Notes under the pieces: generated by a model
Told to the model about the DNA's origin: nothing
What the model saw: the letters and a program-made list of their open reading frames with translations, nothing else
The model's database searches: none
Made by a program: the position numbers and the translations under genes
In this document: positions 44,304 through 53,574 of the stretch, piece after piece
Numbering within the stretch: position 1 is the first letter of the stretch
How the letters are laid out: every line of letters starts with the position of its first letter
Assembly (NCBI RefSeq): GCF_020907985.1
Contig: NZ_JAJJPA010000014.1
Span: 1 to 64,000, forward strand
DNA: 64,000 nt
Source of the DNA: Kitasatospora humi
GTDB lineage: Bacteria; Actinomycetota; Actinomycetes; Streptomycetales; Streptomycetaceae
Direction of reading: 5' to 3'

Positions 44304-44328
44304 GCCGCGGTGTGTTTGGATTCCCCTT

Positions 44329-45120
44329 GTGCCTGCTGACTCCCACACCTCCTGGCTGACCCCGCGCCGCCGGGCGCTGACGCTCTGCGGCGCCGTCCTG
44401 GCAGTGCTCTTCCTGGTGGCCGCGTTCGCCCCGCTGCCGTTCACCAAGACCTGGCCGGGCGCCACCGCCGACGCGCTGGACAGCTACCAGGGACACCAGG
44501 TGGTGACCATCACCGGTGCCCCGGTCCGGACCACCAGCGGATCGCTCCTGGTGACCACCATCCTGGCCACCGGACCGCAGGAGTCGATCAGCCTGTGGGC
44601 GGCGCTGAAGGGCTGGGCGGACCCGAAGGTGGCGGTGCTGCCCCGGGACAGCGTCTACCCGCAGGGCAACCTGAACCAGGCCCACCAGGAGGTGGTGCAG
44701 TCGCAGGACAGCGCCACCGCCGCCGCGCTGAACTACCTGCACCTCTCCGCCGACCAGGTCAAGGTCTCGGTCGACCTCGGTGACATCGGCGGCCCCAGCG
44801 GCGGCCAGATGCTCACCCTGGCGATCATCGACAAGCTGGCCGGCAACGGCAAGGGCGGCGACCTGACCGGCGGGCGCGACATCGCCGGCACCGGCACCAT
44901 CGACGCCAACGGCGACGTCGGCGCGGTCGGCGGAGTGTCGCTGAAGACCCAGGCGGCCGCCCGCGACGGCGCCACCGTCTTCCTGGTGCCGCGCGCCGAG
45001 TGCGCCGACGCCAAGGTCAACACCCCGGCCGGACTCCGGCTGGTCCCGGTGAACACGCTCAGCGACTCGGTCGCCGCCCTCGACGCGCTCGGCAGCGGCG
45101 CCCCGGTGCCGAGCTGCTAG
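44329..45120 (+). CDS. Membrane-anchored Lon-like (S16) serine protease
   Basis: A 263-residue protein. A single N-terminal span at about 15-36 anchors an extracytoplasmic S16 protease domain. The catalytic Ser157 is in DIGGPSGGQML and Lys206 in GVSLKTQAA, the Ser-Lys dyad of Lon. No ATPase domain and no complete PDZ domain is present, so it is an ATP-independent Lon-domain protein like Bacillus YlbL but shorter. A GTG start. It is convergent with the Lrp-type gene and separated from it by a hairpin. Confidence 0.88.
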   Translation: MPADSHTSWLTPRRRALTLCGAVLAVLFLVAAFAPLPFTKTWPGATADALDSYQGHQVVTITGAPVRTTSGSLLVTTILATGPQESISLWAALKGWADPKVAVLPRDSVYPQGNLNQAHQEVVQSQDSATAAALNYLHLSADQVKVSVDLGDIGGPSGGQMLTLAIIDKLAGNGKGGDLTGGRDIAGTGTIDANGDVGAVGGVSLKTQAAARDGATVFLVPRAECADAKVNTPAGLRLVPVNTLSDSVAALDALGSGAPVPSC

Positions 45121-45128
45121 ACCGCCCG

Positions 45129-45167
45129 GCAGCGGCGCCGCGACGGGTCGCCGGCGGGCGCCGCTGC
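45129..45167. terminator. Bidirectional terminator between S16 protease and Lrp-type genes
   Basis: A perfect 11-bp inverted repeat (45129-45139 with 45157-45167) fills the 49-base gap between the convergent stops. Confidence 0.75.
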
Positions 45168-45169
45168 GG

Positions 45170-45688
45170 TCAGGCCGTCGGCGGCTCCCCGCCGGCGGCC
45201 TGCGCCACCAGCGGCAGCACCCGGTAGGGCACCGGGTTCTCCAGCGCGATCGCGGTGGCCGCCCGGACGATCCCGTCGAAGCCCACCACCCGGTCGATCA
45301 CCCGCTGCAGGTCGGCGTTGGACCGGGCGACGATCCGGCAGAGCATGTCACCCTGCCCGGTGATGGTGTGCAGCTCCAGGACCTCGGGCACCGAGGCCAG
45401 ATGGGCCCGCACATCGACCCCCTGGCCCTGCGAGATCTCCAGGGTGGCGAAGGCCGTCACCGGATAGCCGAGCGCCGCAGGCTCCACCTCCGGCCCGAAG
45501 CCCCCGATCACCCCGCGGGCCATCAGCCGGTCCAGCCGGGCCTGCACCGTGCCCCGGGCCACCTGCAGCCGGCGCGAGCACTCCAGCACCCCGATCCGCG
45601 GTTCGGCGGCCAGCAGTTCGATCAGCCGGGCGTCCAAGGCGTCGATTCGGGACGCAGCACCGATATGGGGCGAAGCTGGCACGGGCAT
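45170..45688 (-). CDS. Lrp/AsnC-family transcriptional regulator
   Basis: A 172-residue regulator. The N-terminal HTH (RIDALDARLIELLAAEPRIG, then VARGTVQARLDRLMARGVI) is followed by a RAM/ACT-like effector domain with GQGDMLCRIVA. Such proteins respond to amino acids. The gene diverges from hppD, and the same pair occurs in other streptomycetes. It therefore probably controls tyrosine/4-hydroxyphenylpyruvate catabolism, which is an inference from position. A TGGAGG site supports the ATG at 45688. Confidence 0.88.
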   Translation of the reverse strand: MPVPASPHIGAASRIDALDARLIELLAAEPRIGVLECSRRLQVARGTVQARLDRLMARGVIGGFGPEVEPAALGYPVTAFATLEISQGQGVDVRAHLASVPEVLELHTITGQGDMLCRIVARSNADLQRVIDRVVGFDGIVRAATAIALENPVPYRVLPLVAQAAGGEPPTA

Positions 45689-47042
<1,354 letters not shown>

Positions 47043-47057
47043 CGCCGTCAGCTGCCC

Positions 47058-47093
47058 GCGGCCCCGGTCCGGTTCCGTCCCGACCGGGGCCGC
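47058..47093 (+). terminator. hppD terminator
   Basis: A perfect 12-bp stem (47058-47069 with 47082-47093) with a 12-base loop lies 15 bases after the stop. Confidence 0.75.
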
Positions 47094-47199
47094 AGGGCTG
47101 CCCCCGCGCCGGATCAGGCATCAACGCGGTGACCGGACCCGACCGGGGCCGCAGGGCTGCCCCGGCACCGGATCGGGCACCACCGCGGTGACCGGGTCC
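47082..47199. repeat. Imperfect 59-bp tandem duplication
   Basis: Copies at 47082-47140 and 47141-47199 both begin GACCGGGGCCGCAGGGCTG. The first starts with the right arm of the hppD terminator, so that arm has been duplicated. Confidence 0.8.
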
Positions 47200-47291
47200 G
47201 CCCCGATCGGCTCGTGCGCAGCACGCGCCACGGCCGTACCCCTCCGGTATGGTCGATGGCTGGTCGACGGCCGGCGGGATGGAGCGGGCAA

Positions 47292-48719
47292 GTGAGAGTG
47301 GTGCAAGAGGACGAGCGGACGGTACCGACCGCCCCCCGGCCCGCCCCTTCGCCCGCGGGGAGGTGGCGACCCTGGGTCACCGCGCCGGTGCGGGCGGTGC
47401 GGGAGGCACCGCGCAAGCCGATGTGGATCGCCGGCGCCCTGGCGGCGGTCTCCCTCTTCGGCTACGCGCTGGCCCGGCACCTGATCGGCACCGGCATGGT
47501 GGACATGATCGTCTACCGGGCCGAGGGCGACGCGGTGGTCCACCACCTCGACCTCTACGGGCTGCGGGTCACGGCGGCCAACCTGCCGGCCACCTACCCG
47601 CCGTTCGCCGCGCTGCTCTTCGTGCCGACCACCTGGTTCTCGGTGAGCTTCCTACGGGTCGCCGTCACCGGCGGCAACGTCGCCCTGCTCGCCCTGGCGG
47701 CGCTGTTCTCCTTCCGGCTGACCGACTGGCCGCGCCGGGAGCTGCGGCCGGTCGGCGTGGTGCTGGCCGCCGGGCTCGGGGTCTGGCTGGAGCCGGTCTA
47801 CACCGACCTGCGGTACGGCCAGATCAACCTGCTGCTGCTCTGCCTGGTGCTGTGGGACCTCAACGTCTCGCGGGAGCGCGGCTGGAAGGGCGTCGGCATC
47901 GGAATAGCGGCCGGCATGAAGCTCACCCCCGGACTGTTCGCCGTCTATCTGCTGGTCACAGGCCGGATCCGGGCCGCGGTCACCGCCGGCGCCACCTTCC
48001 TGGCCACCTTCGCGGTCAGCGCGCTGGTGCTCCCCGACGCCAGCAAGGGCTTCTGGACCAAGTACCTCTACGACTCCTCCCGGGTCGGCCGCACCGACAT
48101 CGTCGACAACCAGTCGCTGCGCGGGATCGTCGCCCGGTTCGAGCAGGTGCACGTGCCCGGGCCCGAGGCCGCGCTGCCGGTCGCCGTGATCGCGGTGGCG
48201 GGCCTGGCGGTCGCCGCGCTGCTGTGGCGCGACAACCACCGACTGCCGCGCGCCGAGGCCTGGGGTGCCTGCTGCACCGCCGTCACCGCGCTGCTGGTCT
48301 CACCGATCAGCTGGACCCACCACTGGGTCTGGTGCGTGCCGCTGCTGGTGCTGCTCGCCGCCGAGGCGGACCACGAGCGCACCCGGCCCGCCGCGGTGCG
48401 CCGCCGGCGCTGGCGGCCGATCTTCGTGCTGACGCTGCTCGGCTTCTGCTCCTTCGGGATGTGGCTGGTGCCGCACGTGGGCATCGTCAACCTCCGCCTG
48501 AGCCTGGTCCAGCAGCTGCCCGCCGGCCTCTACGTGTGGATCGGGCTGTGCTTCCTGACCGTGGCGGCCATGCGGGTGCGCGGCCGGCGAAGCGCGGTGG
48601 GACGGCCGGTCGTGCCCCAGCCGCGGACCGCCTCCCGGACACCCCGGCCGCTGGTCGCGCCGCGCACGTCCGCCGAGCAGAGCCTGCCCGGCGAGCGGCA
48701 CACCCCGGTGGTGCGCTGA
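47292..48719 (+). CDS. GT87-family mannosyltransferase (DUF2029)
   Basis: A 475-residue polytopic protein of the GT-C class, family GT87. About nine to ten spans are seen. The first outer loop has the acidic motif MVDMIVYRAEGDAV, with the Asp expected to be catalytic. DLRYGQINLLLLCLVLWDL and KLTPGLFAVYLLV are conserved family segments. Relatives such as PimE use polyprenyl-phosphate mannose outside the membrane to build phosphatidylinositol mannosides or glycans. The GTG at 47292 is the likely start. The Arg/Pro-rich tail is cytoplasmic. Confidence 0.88.
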   Translation: MRVVQEDERTVPTAPRPAPSPAGRWRPWVTAPVRAVREAPRKPMWIAGALAAVSLFGYALARHLIGTGMVDMIVYRAEGDAVVHHLDLYGLRVTAANLPATYPPFAALLFVPTTWFSVSFLRVAVTGGNVALLALAALFSFRLTDWPRRELRPVGVVLAAGLGVWLEPVYTDLRYGQINLLLLCLVLWDLNVSRERGWKGVGIGIAAGMKLTPGLFAVYLLVTGRIRAAVTAGATFLATFAVSALVLPDASKGFWTKYLYDSSRVGRTDIVDNQSLRGIVARFEQVHVPGPEAALPVAVIAVAGLAVAALLWRDNHRLPRAEAWGACCTAVTALLVSPISWTHHWVWCVPLLVLLAAEADHERTRPAAVRRRRWRPIFVLTLLGFCSFGMWLVPHVGIVNLRLSLVQQLPAGLYVWIGLCFLTVAAMRVRGRRSAVGRPVVPQPRTASRTPRPLVAPRTSAEQSLPGERHTPVVR

Positions 48720-48720
48720 T

Positions 48721-48923
48721 CCGGGATCGCTGGTCCGGGACCGCTGGTCCGGGATCGCTGATCCGGGACTGCTGATCCGGGATCGCTGGTCCGGGACTGC
48801 TGGTCCGGGATCGCTGGTCCGGGACTGCTGGTCCGGGATCGCTGGTCCGGGATCGCTGGTCCGGGATCGCTGGTCCGGGACTGCTGGTCCGGGATCGCTG
48901 ACCCGGCATCGCCGATCCGGGAC
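48721..48923. repeat. 14-bp minisatellite, about 14 copies
   Basis: Fourteen head-to-tail copies of a 14-base unit (consensus CCGGGATCGCTGGT) run from 48721 to 48916, with a partial fifteenth. Variation is mainly T/C at base 7 and T/C at base 8, in an irregular alternation. The array begins right after the GT87 stop; CGCTGA of the last codons matches the unit's end. It fills the gap before the convergent SsgA-like gene. The unit length is not a multiple of three and no gene is implied. Confidence 0.92.
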
Positions 48924-48938
48924 GCCCGCCGGACCGGC

Positions 48939-49382
48939 TCAGGCCAGCAGCGCGGCGAGCGAGCCCTCCAGGTCGAGGACTCCCAGTTCGCAGCCCGGCG
49001 GCACCAGCCGGTGGCAGCGCTCCAGCCAGGAGGCCACTGCCGGCAGCGGCGCCTCCAGCAGCGCGTCCCCACCCGGTGAGCTGAGCGCCAGGCAGAGCAC
49101 GCCCCGCCGCCTGGCGGGAGCGCCCCCGGCCGGGCGCGGGGCGAGGCTCGGCCAGATCCGCACGTCCCCCTGACCGCACGGGCGGAAGGTGCCCTCGACC
49201 AGCAGCTCCCGGGCGAACACCCAGGTCACCGGGCAGCCGGTGTCCAGGTGGAAGGTGACGTGCACGGCGTACGGGTCGTGACTGCCGTACGAGAACCGGG
49301 CCGCGACCGGAACGCTGCGCTCGGGCGAGAGCACCAGCTCCAGCTGCAGTTCCTGCTCCACCACACTCGGCTGGACGTCCAT
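48939..49382 (-). CDS. ssgG: SsgA-like sporulation and cell-division protein (SALP)
   Basis: A 147-residue SsgA-like protein, a family restricted to sporulating actinomycetes. Typical features are the hydrophobic beta core with LPERSVPV-like strands, DPYAVHVTFHLDTG, the WVFARELLVEG segment and GDVRIWPS. These proteins place peptidoglycan synthesis and septa during sporulation-specific division. The paralogue SsgG is suggested because the S. coelicolor ssgG gene lies in the corresponding position near hppD, as I recall. Family membership is sure, the letter less so. Confidence 0.88.
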   Translation of the reverse strand: MDVQPSVVEQELQLELVLSPERSVPVAARFSYGSHDPYAVHVTFHLDTGCPVTWVFARELLVEGTFRPCGQGDVRIWPSLAPRPAGGAPARRRGVLCLALSSPGGDALLEAPLPAVASWLERCHRLVPPGCELGVLDLEGSLAALLA

Positions 49383-49592
49383 GGCGTCAATCCCCTCGAT
49401 CGGCTGCGACCGGCCCGTGCCGCCCGCTTCACCCGGAGAGAGCAGCGGGACGCCGAGGCCTTACACACATTCCGGGCGGATGTCCCGAGAATCTCCAACA
49501 CGAGCGGAGCACGCCCCGAAAGGGCTACCCTTTGTGACTGCCCGGCGACGTGGCGTGCGTCCCCGCCGAGGCCCCAGGAGAGTGGATCAGCC

Positions 49593-50852
49593 ATGTCGGA
49601 CCAGCCAATGGCCGCCAGCCGGGCGGCCGCACCCGAGCCCGGCTACTACCCGGACCCGTCGGTGCCGGGCTTCGTCCGCTACTGGAACGGCGGCACCTGG
49701 GTGCCCGGGACCAGCCGCCCGGCCCCGGGCGAGGGCGAGGTGCTGCCCCCGCCCCCGTTCGCCGACCGGCCGGCCGCGCGGCCCAACGCGCGCTACATCC
49801 CGCCGCCCGCGGTGCCCAGCCCGACGGCCGCGCCCGAACCGGCCGTGGTGGTGAGCGGCGAGGAGTACGAGACCGGACCGGTGTTCCTGGACGAGACGGG
49901 CGCCAGCGCGGTGTTCACCCTGGGGCCGGCGGCCCAACTGGACGGGCCGGGGTGGCGTGCCGATCCGCAGGAGCAGCGCGGACTGCTGGAGACCGGGGGA
50001 GCGCCGCGCTGGGTGTCCTGGGGAGTCGCGGAGGACACCGGCGCGCACCGGGCGGCGGGGGCGCCAGGCGCGGGGGGTGCTCCGATTGCCGGGGCGGGGC
50101 CCGCGTTCACGCCTGCCTCCGCGCCGGAGCCCGCTCCCGCGCCCGCGCCTGCGCCGGCGGTGTCCGCGTCCGCGCCTGCGCCGGTGGTGGGTCATGGGGC
50201 CGGGTCTGCGCCGGTGGCGGGTCATGGGGCCGGGTCTGCGCCGGTGGCTGTTTCGGGGGCCGGGCCTGCGCCGGTGGCGGGTCAGGTGTTCGCGCCGCCG
50301 GTGGTGCGCGGGCCCGGGCCGCTGCCGCCCGTGCACCGGACGTCGGCCCCGCCGACTTCCCAGGCTCAGGCCGCCAAGGTCCAGGCAGCGCCGCCCGCCG
50401 GAATCGGCCGCCGGGCGCTGGCCAGGCTGGTGGACCTGGTGCCGCTGGCCGCCGTCGGCACCGCCGTCGGACTGCCGCTGGCCACCCAGACCAGCGCCTA
50501 CCTGCAGCAGAAGCTCGACCAGGCCCGGACGGTCAGTCAGCTGACCCGCCGTGAGGTGGACGTCTGGCTGGTCGACGGCACGGTCCTCGGACGGGTGGCC
50601 CTGCTGCTCGGCGCGCTGCTGCTGGCCGGCCTGCTGCTGGAGGTGCTGCCCACCGCGCGGACCGGCCGCACGCTGGGCAAGCGCCTGCTGGGGCTACGGG
50701 TCGTCAGCGTCGGAACCAGGCAGCCGCCGGGCGCCGGCCGCGCCTGCGGCCGCTGGCTGGTCGGTCAACTGCTGCTGGTCACCGTGCTGGGACTGGCCGG
50801 CCTGGCGGCCTGGCCGGACAAGGTGGCACGCACCACCGTGGTGCGGGGCTGA
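49593..50852 (+). CDS. RDD-family membrane protein with DUF2510 and repetitive linker
   Basis: A 419-residue protein. The N-terminal DUF2510 module (GYYPDPSVPGFVRYWNGGTW, about 16-45) is followed by a long Pro/Ala linker. At about 200-230 the linker contains a 10-residue repeat (APVxGHGAGS and variants, encoded by 30-bp repeats near 50180-50290). The C-terminal RDD domain (about 270-415) begins GRRALARLVDLVPLA and has spans plus LGKRLLGLRVV. RDD proteins are membrane proteins of varied or unknown role, some being ion antiporters. An AGGAG site supports the ATG. Confidence 0.85.
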   Translation: MSDQPMAASRAAAPEPGYYPDPSVPGFVRYWNGGTWVPGTSRPAPGEGEVLPPPPFADRPAARPNARYIPPPAVPSPTAAPEPAVVVSGEEYETGPVFLDETGASAVFTLGPAAQLDGPGWRADPQEQRGLLETGGAPRWVSWGVAEDTGAHRAAGAPGAGGAPIAGAGPAFTPASAPEPAPAPAPAPAVSASAPAPVVGHGAGSAPVAGHGAGSAPVAVSGAGPAPVAGQVFAPPVVRGPGPLPPVHRTSAPPTSQAQAAKVQAAPPAGIGRRALARLVDLVPLAAVGTAVGLPLATQTSAYLQQKLDQARTVSQLTRREVDVWLVDGTVLGRVALLLGALLLAGLLLEVLPTARTGRTLGKRLLGLRVVSVGTRQPPGAGRACGRWLVGQLLLVTVLGLAGLAAWPDKVARTTVVRG

Positions 50853-50935
50853 CCGGTGGTCAGGATCCGCCCCGGGGGCGACGAAACGGGTCGAATGTCC
50901 GTAGAAGGTACGATTTTTGGTGATCTACTGCTCGT

Positions 50936-51583
50936 ATGAGCAGCTATGACCCTTCCAATGGTGACTCGGAAGGAGGCGGCAAGCCCTCCTCCGAGAACCA
51001 GCCGCCGCAACCCGGCGCGAACGGCTCCCCGTACAACGGCCAACCCTCCGGCCCCGGCGACTACCGGGGCAGCTACGGCGGCCCTCCGCCCGGCAGCCCG
51101 TACGGCTCCTACGGCGGCGCGCCCGGCGGCCTGCCCAGGGGCGGCCCGCCCCGGATCCCGGGCATGCCGCCGCTCGGCAGCTGGCCGCACCGGATCATCG
51201 CCCGCCTGATCGACTACGTGATCATCCAGGTGGTCGCCCTCGCGGTGACCCTGCCGATCAGTGGCTTCCACCGGAACGGCTGGACCGAGGGCGTCTGGGT
51301 GTACTACGCGTTGTACCTGGTCTATGAAGGCGTGATGATCTCCCGGTACGGCCAGACCGTGGGCAAGAAGGTGATGAACGTTCGGGTCGCCATGCTGATC
51401 GACGGCTCTCGCCCGAGCGCCCAGGCCGCCTGGATCCGGGGCGCCGTCTACACCGTGCCCGCGGTGCTCTGCTGCGGCCTGTGGTGGGTGGTCGACGGCA
51501 TGTTCGGCGTCTTCGACAAGCCCTACCGCCAGTGCATCCACGACAAGGCGGCGAAGACCGTGGTGGTCTCCACCGTCGGCTGA
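50936..51583 (+). CDS. RDD-family membrane protein
   Basis: A 215-residue protein. The N-terminal 75 residues are Gly/Pro/Tyr-rich and disordered. The RDD domain starts at PHRIIARLIDYVIIQVVALA and contains VGKKVMNVRV, with three hydrophobic spans. It lies 83 bases after the first RDD gene and may be co-transcribed with it. There is no clear ribosome site, so translation may be leaderless. The function is unknown. Confidence 0.85.
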   Translation: MSSYDPSNGDSEGGGKPSSENQPPQPGANGSPYNGQPSGPGDYRGSYGGPPPGSPYGSYGGAPGGLPRGGPPRIPGMPPLGSWPHRIIARLIDYVIIQVVALAVTLPISGFHRNGWTEGVWVYYALYLVYEGVMISRYGQTVGKKVMNVRVAMLIDGSRPSAQAAWIRGAVYTVPAVLCCGLWWVVDGMFGVFDKPYRQCIHDKAAKTVVVSTVG

Positions 51584-51743
51584 CGCACCGGCGGCCCCGG
51601 CTGACCGATGGCCCCGGCTGACCGGCGGACCCCGCCTGACCGGCGGACCCCGCCCGATCGACGGACCCGGCCTGACCGGCGGACCCCGCCTGACCGGCGG
51701 ACCCGGCTCGACCGGCGGACCCCGCCCGATCGACGGGCCCAGC
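51580..51743. repeat. 18-bp tandem repeat array
   Basis: Seven clean 18-base units (consensus CTGACCGGCGGACCCCGC) occupy 51618-51743, preceded by two irregular units from 51580. The first unit begins in the final codon and stop (GGCTGAC) of the RDD gene, so the stop-codon context is repeated. It lies upstream of the endonuclease V gene. Confidence 0.9.
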
Positions 51744-51806
51744 CGCTAGCGTGGCCCCGGTCCGGTCCGCGCCGGCCGGACCCGTCTGCCGACCCGGGGG
51801 AGCACC

Positions 51807-52502
51807 GTGATCACGCCCGTCGACCTGGCCGCCTGGCCCACCACCGAGGCGGCCGCCCTGGCCGAGCAGCACCGCCTGCGCCCGCTGGTCGAGCCGCACG
51901 GCCCGGCCCCCGCCCCCGGCGCCCTGGTGGCCGGCGTCGACGTGGCCTACGACGACGACCGGGACGTGGTCGCCGCCGCGGCCGTCCTGCTCGACCTCGA
52001 CACCCTGGAGGTGGTCGAGCGGGCCACCGCCGTCGGCCGGATCGCCTTCCCGTACCTGCCGGGCCTGCTGGCGTTCCGTGAGCTGCCCGCCGTGATCGAC
52101 GCCCTGTCCCGGTTGACCCGCCGACCCGACCTGGTGGTCTGCGACGGCTACGGCCTGGCCCATCCGCGCCGTCTCGGCCTGGCCAGCCACCTCGGCGTGC
52201 TCACCGGCCTGGCCACCATGGGCGTGGCCAAGACCCCGTTCACCTTCAGCCACACCGCGCCGGCCCCCGAACGCGGCGCCTGGACCCCACTGGTCGACGC
52301 CGCCGACGGCAGCGAGGTAGGCCGCGCGCTGCGCACCCGCGCGGGAGTGAAACCGGTCTTCGTCTCCGTGGGCCACCGGATCGGGTTGTCCGAGGCCGTC
52401 TCAGCCACCCTCGCGTTGACCCCCGAGTACCGCCTGCCGGAGACCACCCGCCAAGCCGACTCGCTCTGCCGGCGGGCGCTGGCGGAGGCGGTGGCGGGTT
52501 GA
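51807..52502 (+). CDS. nfi: Endonuclease V
   Basis: A 231-residue nuclease that cuts near deoxyinosine (or inosine in RNA) during repair of deaminated purines. The metal-binding Asp is in ALVAGVDVAYDDD (about 40-50). A second acidic cluster is in DLVVCDGYGLAHPRRLGLASHLG, with the conserved DGxGxxHPRxxGxAxHLG signature. VSVGHRIGLSEAV completes the core. Length is typical. It starts at GTG 51807 after a GGGGGAG site. Confidence 0.94.
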   Translation: MITPVDLAAWPTTEAAALAEQHRLRPLVEPHGPAPAPGALVAGVDVAYDDDRDVVAAAAVLLDLDTLEVVERATAVGRIAFPYLPGLLAFRELPAVIDALSRLTRRPDLVVCDGYGLAHPRRLGLASHLGVLTGLATMGVAKTPFTFSHTAPAPERGAWTPLVDAADGSEVGRALRTRAGVKPVFVSVGHRIGLSEAVSATLALTPEYRLPETTRQADSLCRRALAEAVAG

Positions 52503-52506
52503 ACGA

Positions 52507-52555
52507 GGCGGTGGCCGACGGCGGTGGCCGACGGCGGTGGCCGACGGCGGTGGCC
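52507..52555. repeat. 13-bp tandem repeat
   Basis: Nearly four copies of GGCGGTGGCCGAC follow the endonuclease V stop. Its last codons (GAGGCGGTGGCGGGT) contain the same core, so the array appears to be seeded from the gene's end. Confidence 0.85.
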
Positions 52556-52813
52556 GTCGGCTGCGTCCTCCCGGGAGCGTCGGCTGCCCCGGGCCCTCGC
52601 ACGGTCCCCCCGCGTGTGCCGTCGGATACTCTGGGTAGGCACGCTGGCAAGCGCACCCGACACTGGCACATGAGTGCGGGCCACGATCGTGCGGGCACTC
52701 GGTTCGGCGGTGCACGAGTACCGGACGGGTACCCACGGTGGTGGACACGAGGGTTGGCGTTGCGTTGAATACTTGCCAGGCTTGGACGGACACGAGACGG
52801 GGGGACGTGAACC
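52556..52813. promoter_or_regulatory. Upstream region of the WXG100/mycosin gene group
   Basis: About 260 bases without a gene; AT content rises near 52755-52790 (GTTGAATAC), consistent with a promoter. A GGGGGGA ribosome site at about 52799-52805 precedes GTG 52814. Confidence 0.35.
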
Positions 52814-53455
52814 GTGGCCGACACCGGGAGCAGTGGCTCCGGCTACCAGGTCGAGGTGGACAGCCTGAGGGCGTTCGCCGGACAGGTGCGAAGCCTGCTG
52901 GCCGACTTCCAGGCGAACGCCGACGGGCCCACCGCACACGCCAAGTCGGGCATCGCCCGCGGCTCCTTCGGCGACTTCGCCGAGGCCACCGCGCTGCACA
53001 ACCAGTACGACGTGATGCGTGACGGCCTCAAGGACGTCCTCATCGCCCTGCACCAGGCGATCGACGAGGCCCAGAAGAAGGCCGACCTGACCGCCGGCAA
53101 CTACGAGGAGCAGGAGCACCGGACCTCCCAGGACCTCCGGGTCACCACCGACGGTTGGTCGGTCGGCAGTCCCGCGGCAGCCGGCACCTACAGCGCGGTC
53201 GCCGCCGGCGGCGCGGCGGCGGGTGCCGCGGCCGGCCGCTCGGCGGCCAACCGGGCCGCCGACCGCTCGGGTGCCGCCTCGGGTGCCGCCTCGGGTGCCG
53301 GCGATGCGACGGCGGGCGACGGCGCGGTGCCCCCGGTGGCGGGTGCTCCGGCCGGTACTCCGGCGGGCGGCAAGCGGAAGTCGGGCGGCGCGGCGGCGGA
53401 CCAGGGCACGCCGGTGAGCGGTGACCAGGACGGGGCGGAGCTGCCGCAATGGTGA
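52814..53455 (+). CDS. WXG100-like type VII secretion-associated protein
   Basis: A 213-residue protein. Residues 1-115 form two long helices resembling the WXG100/EsxA fold (VEVDSLRAFAGQVRSLLADF), with SFGDF at the turn in place of WxG. The C-terminal half is Ala/Gly-rich with short degenerate repeats (SGAASGAASGAG) and no fold. It is probably a substrate or partner of a type VII-like secretion system. The stop overlaps the ATG of a 41-codon micro-ORF, which in turn overlaps the next WXG100 gene. Confidence 0.75.
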   Translation: MADTGSSGSGYQVEVDSLRAFAGQVRSLLADFQANADGPTAHAKSGIARGSFGDFAEATALHNQYDVMRDGLKDVLIALHQAIDEAQKKADLTAGNYEEQEHRTSQDLRVTTDGWSVGSPAAAGTYSAVAAGGAAAGAAAGRSAANRAADRSGAASGAASGAGDATAGDGAVPPVAGAPAGTPAGGKRKSGGAAADQGTPVSGDQDGAELPQW

Positions 53456-53574
53456 CGGAACGTCAGAGGGCGGCGGGGATGCGGATGGCGGTGACGGTGC
53501 CGGCGATGATGGCAATGATGGCAATGATGGCAATGATCGCGATGCCTACGGTGACAGGGGGCGAGTCGGCGTGA
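53449..53574 (+). CDS. Possible 41-residue methionine-rich peptide
   Basis: An ATG overlapping the previous stop (ATGGTGA) opens a 41-codon frame containing MMAMMAMMAMIAM. Eleven of 41 residues are Met, and the middle is hydrophobic enough for a short membrane helix. Its TGA overlaps the GTG of the next gene (GTGA). The Met run is encoded by a 9-base tandem repeat. It may act only to couple translation, or the downstream gene may start earlier in its own frame (GTG 53421) and make this spurious. Confidence 0.35.
   Translation: MVTERQRAAGMRMAVTVPAMMAMMAMMAMIAMPTVTGGESA
53508..53534. repeat. 9-bp tandem repeat GATGGCAAT, three copies
   Basis: Three perfect copies plus a partial fourth lie between the two WXG100-type genes. 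In one frame they encode Met-Met-Ala, in another Asp-Gly-Asn. Confidence 0.85.

Noticed and set aside
48721..48923. CRISPR array
   Set aside because: Direct 14-bp units have no spacers and no cas genes are near; the same applies to the other arrays.
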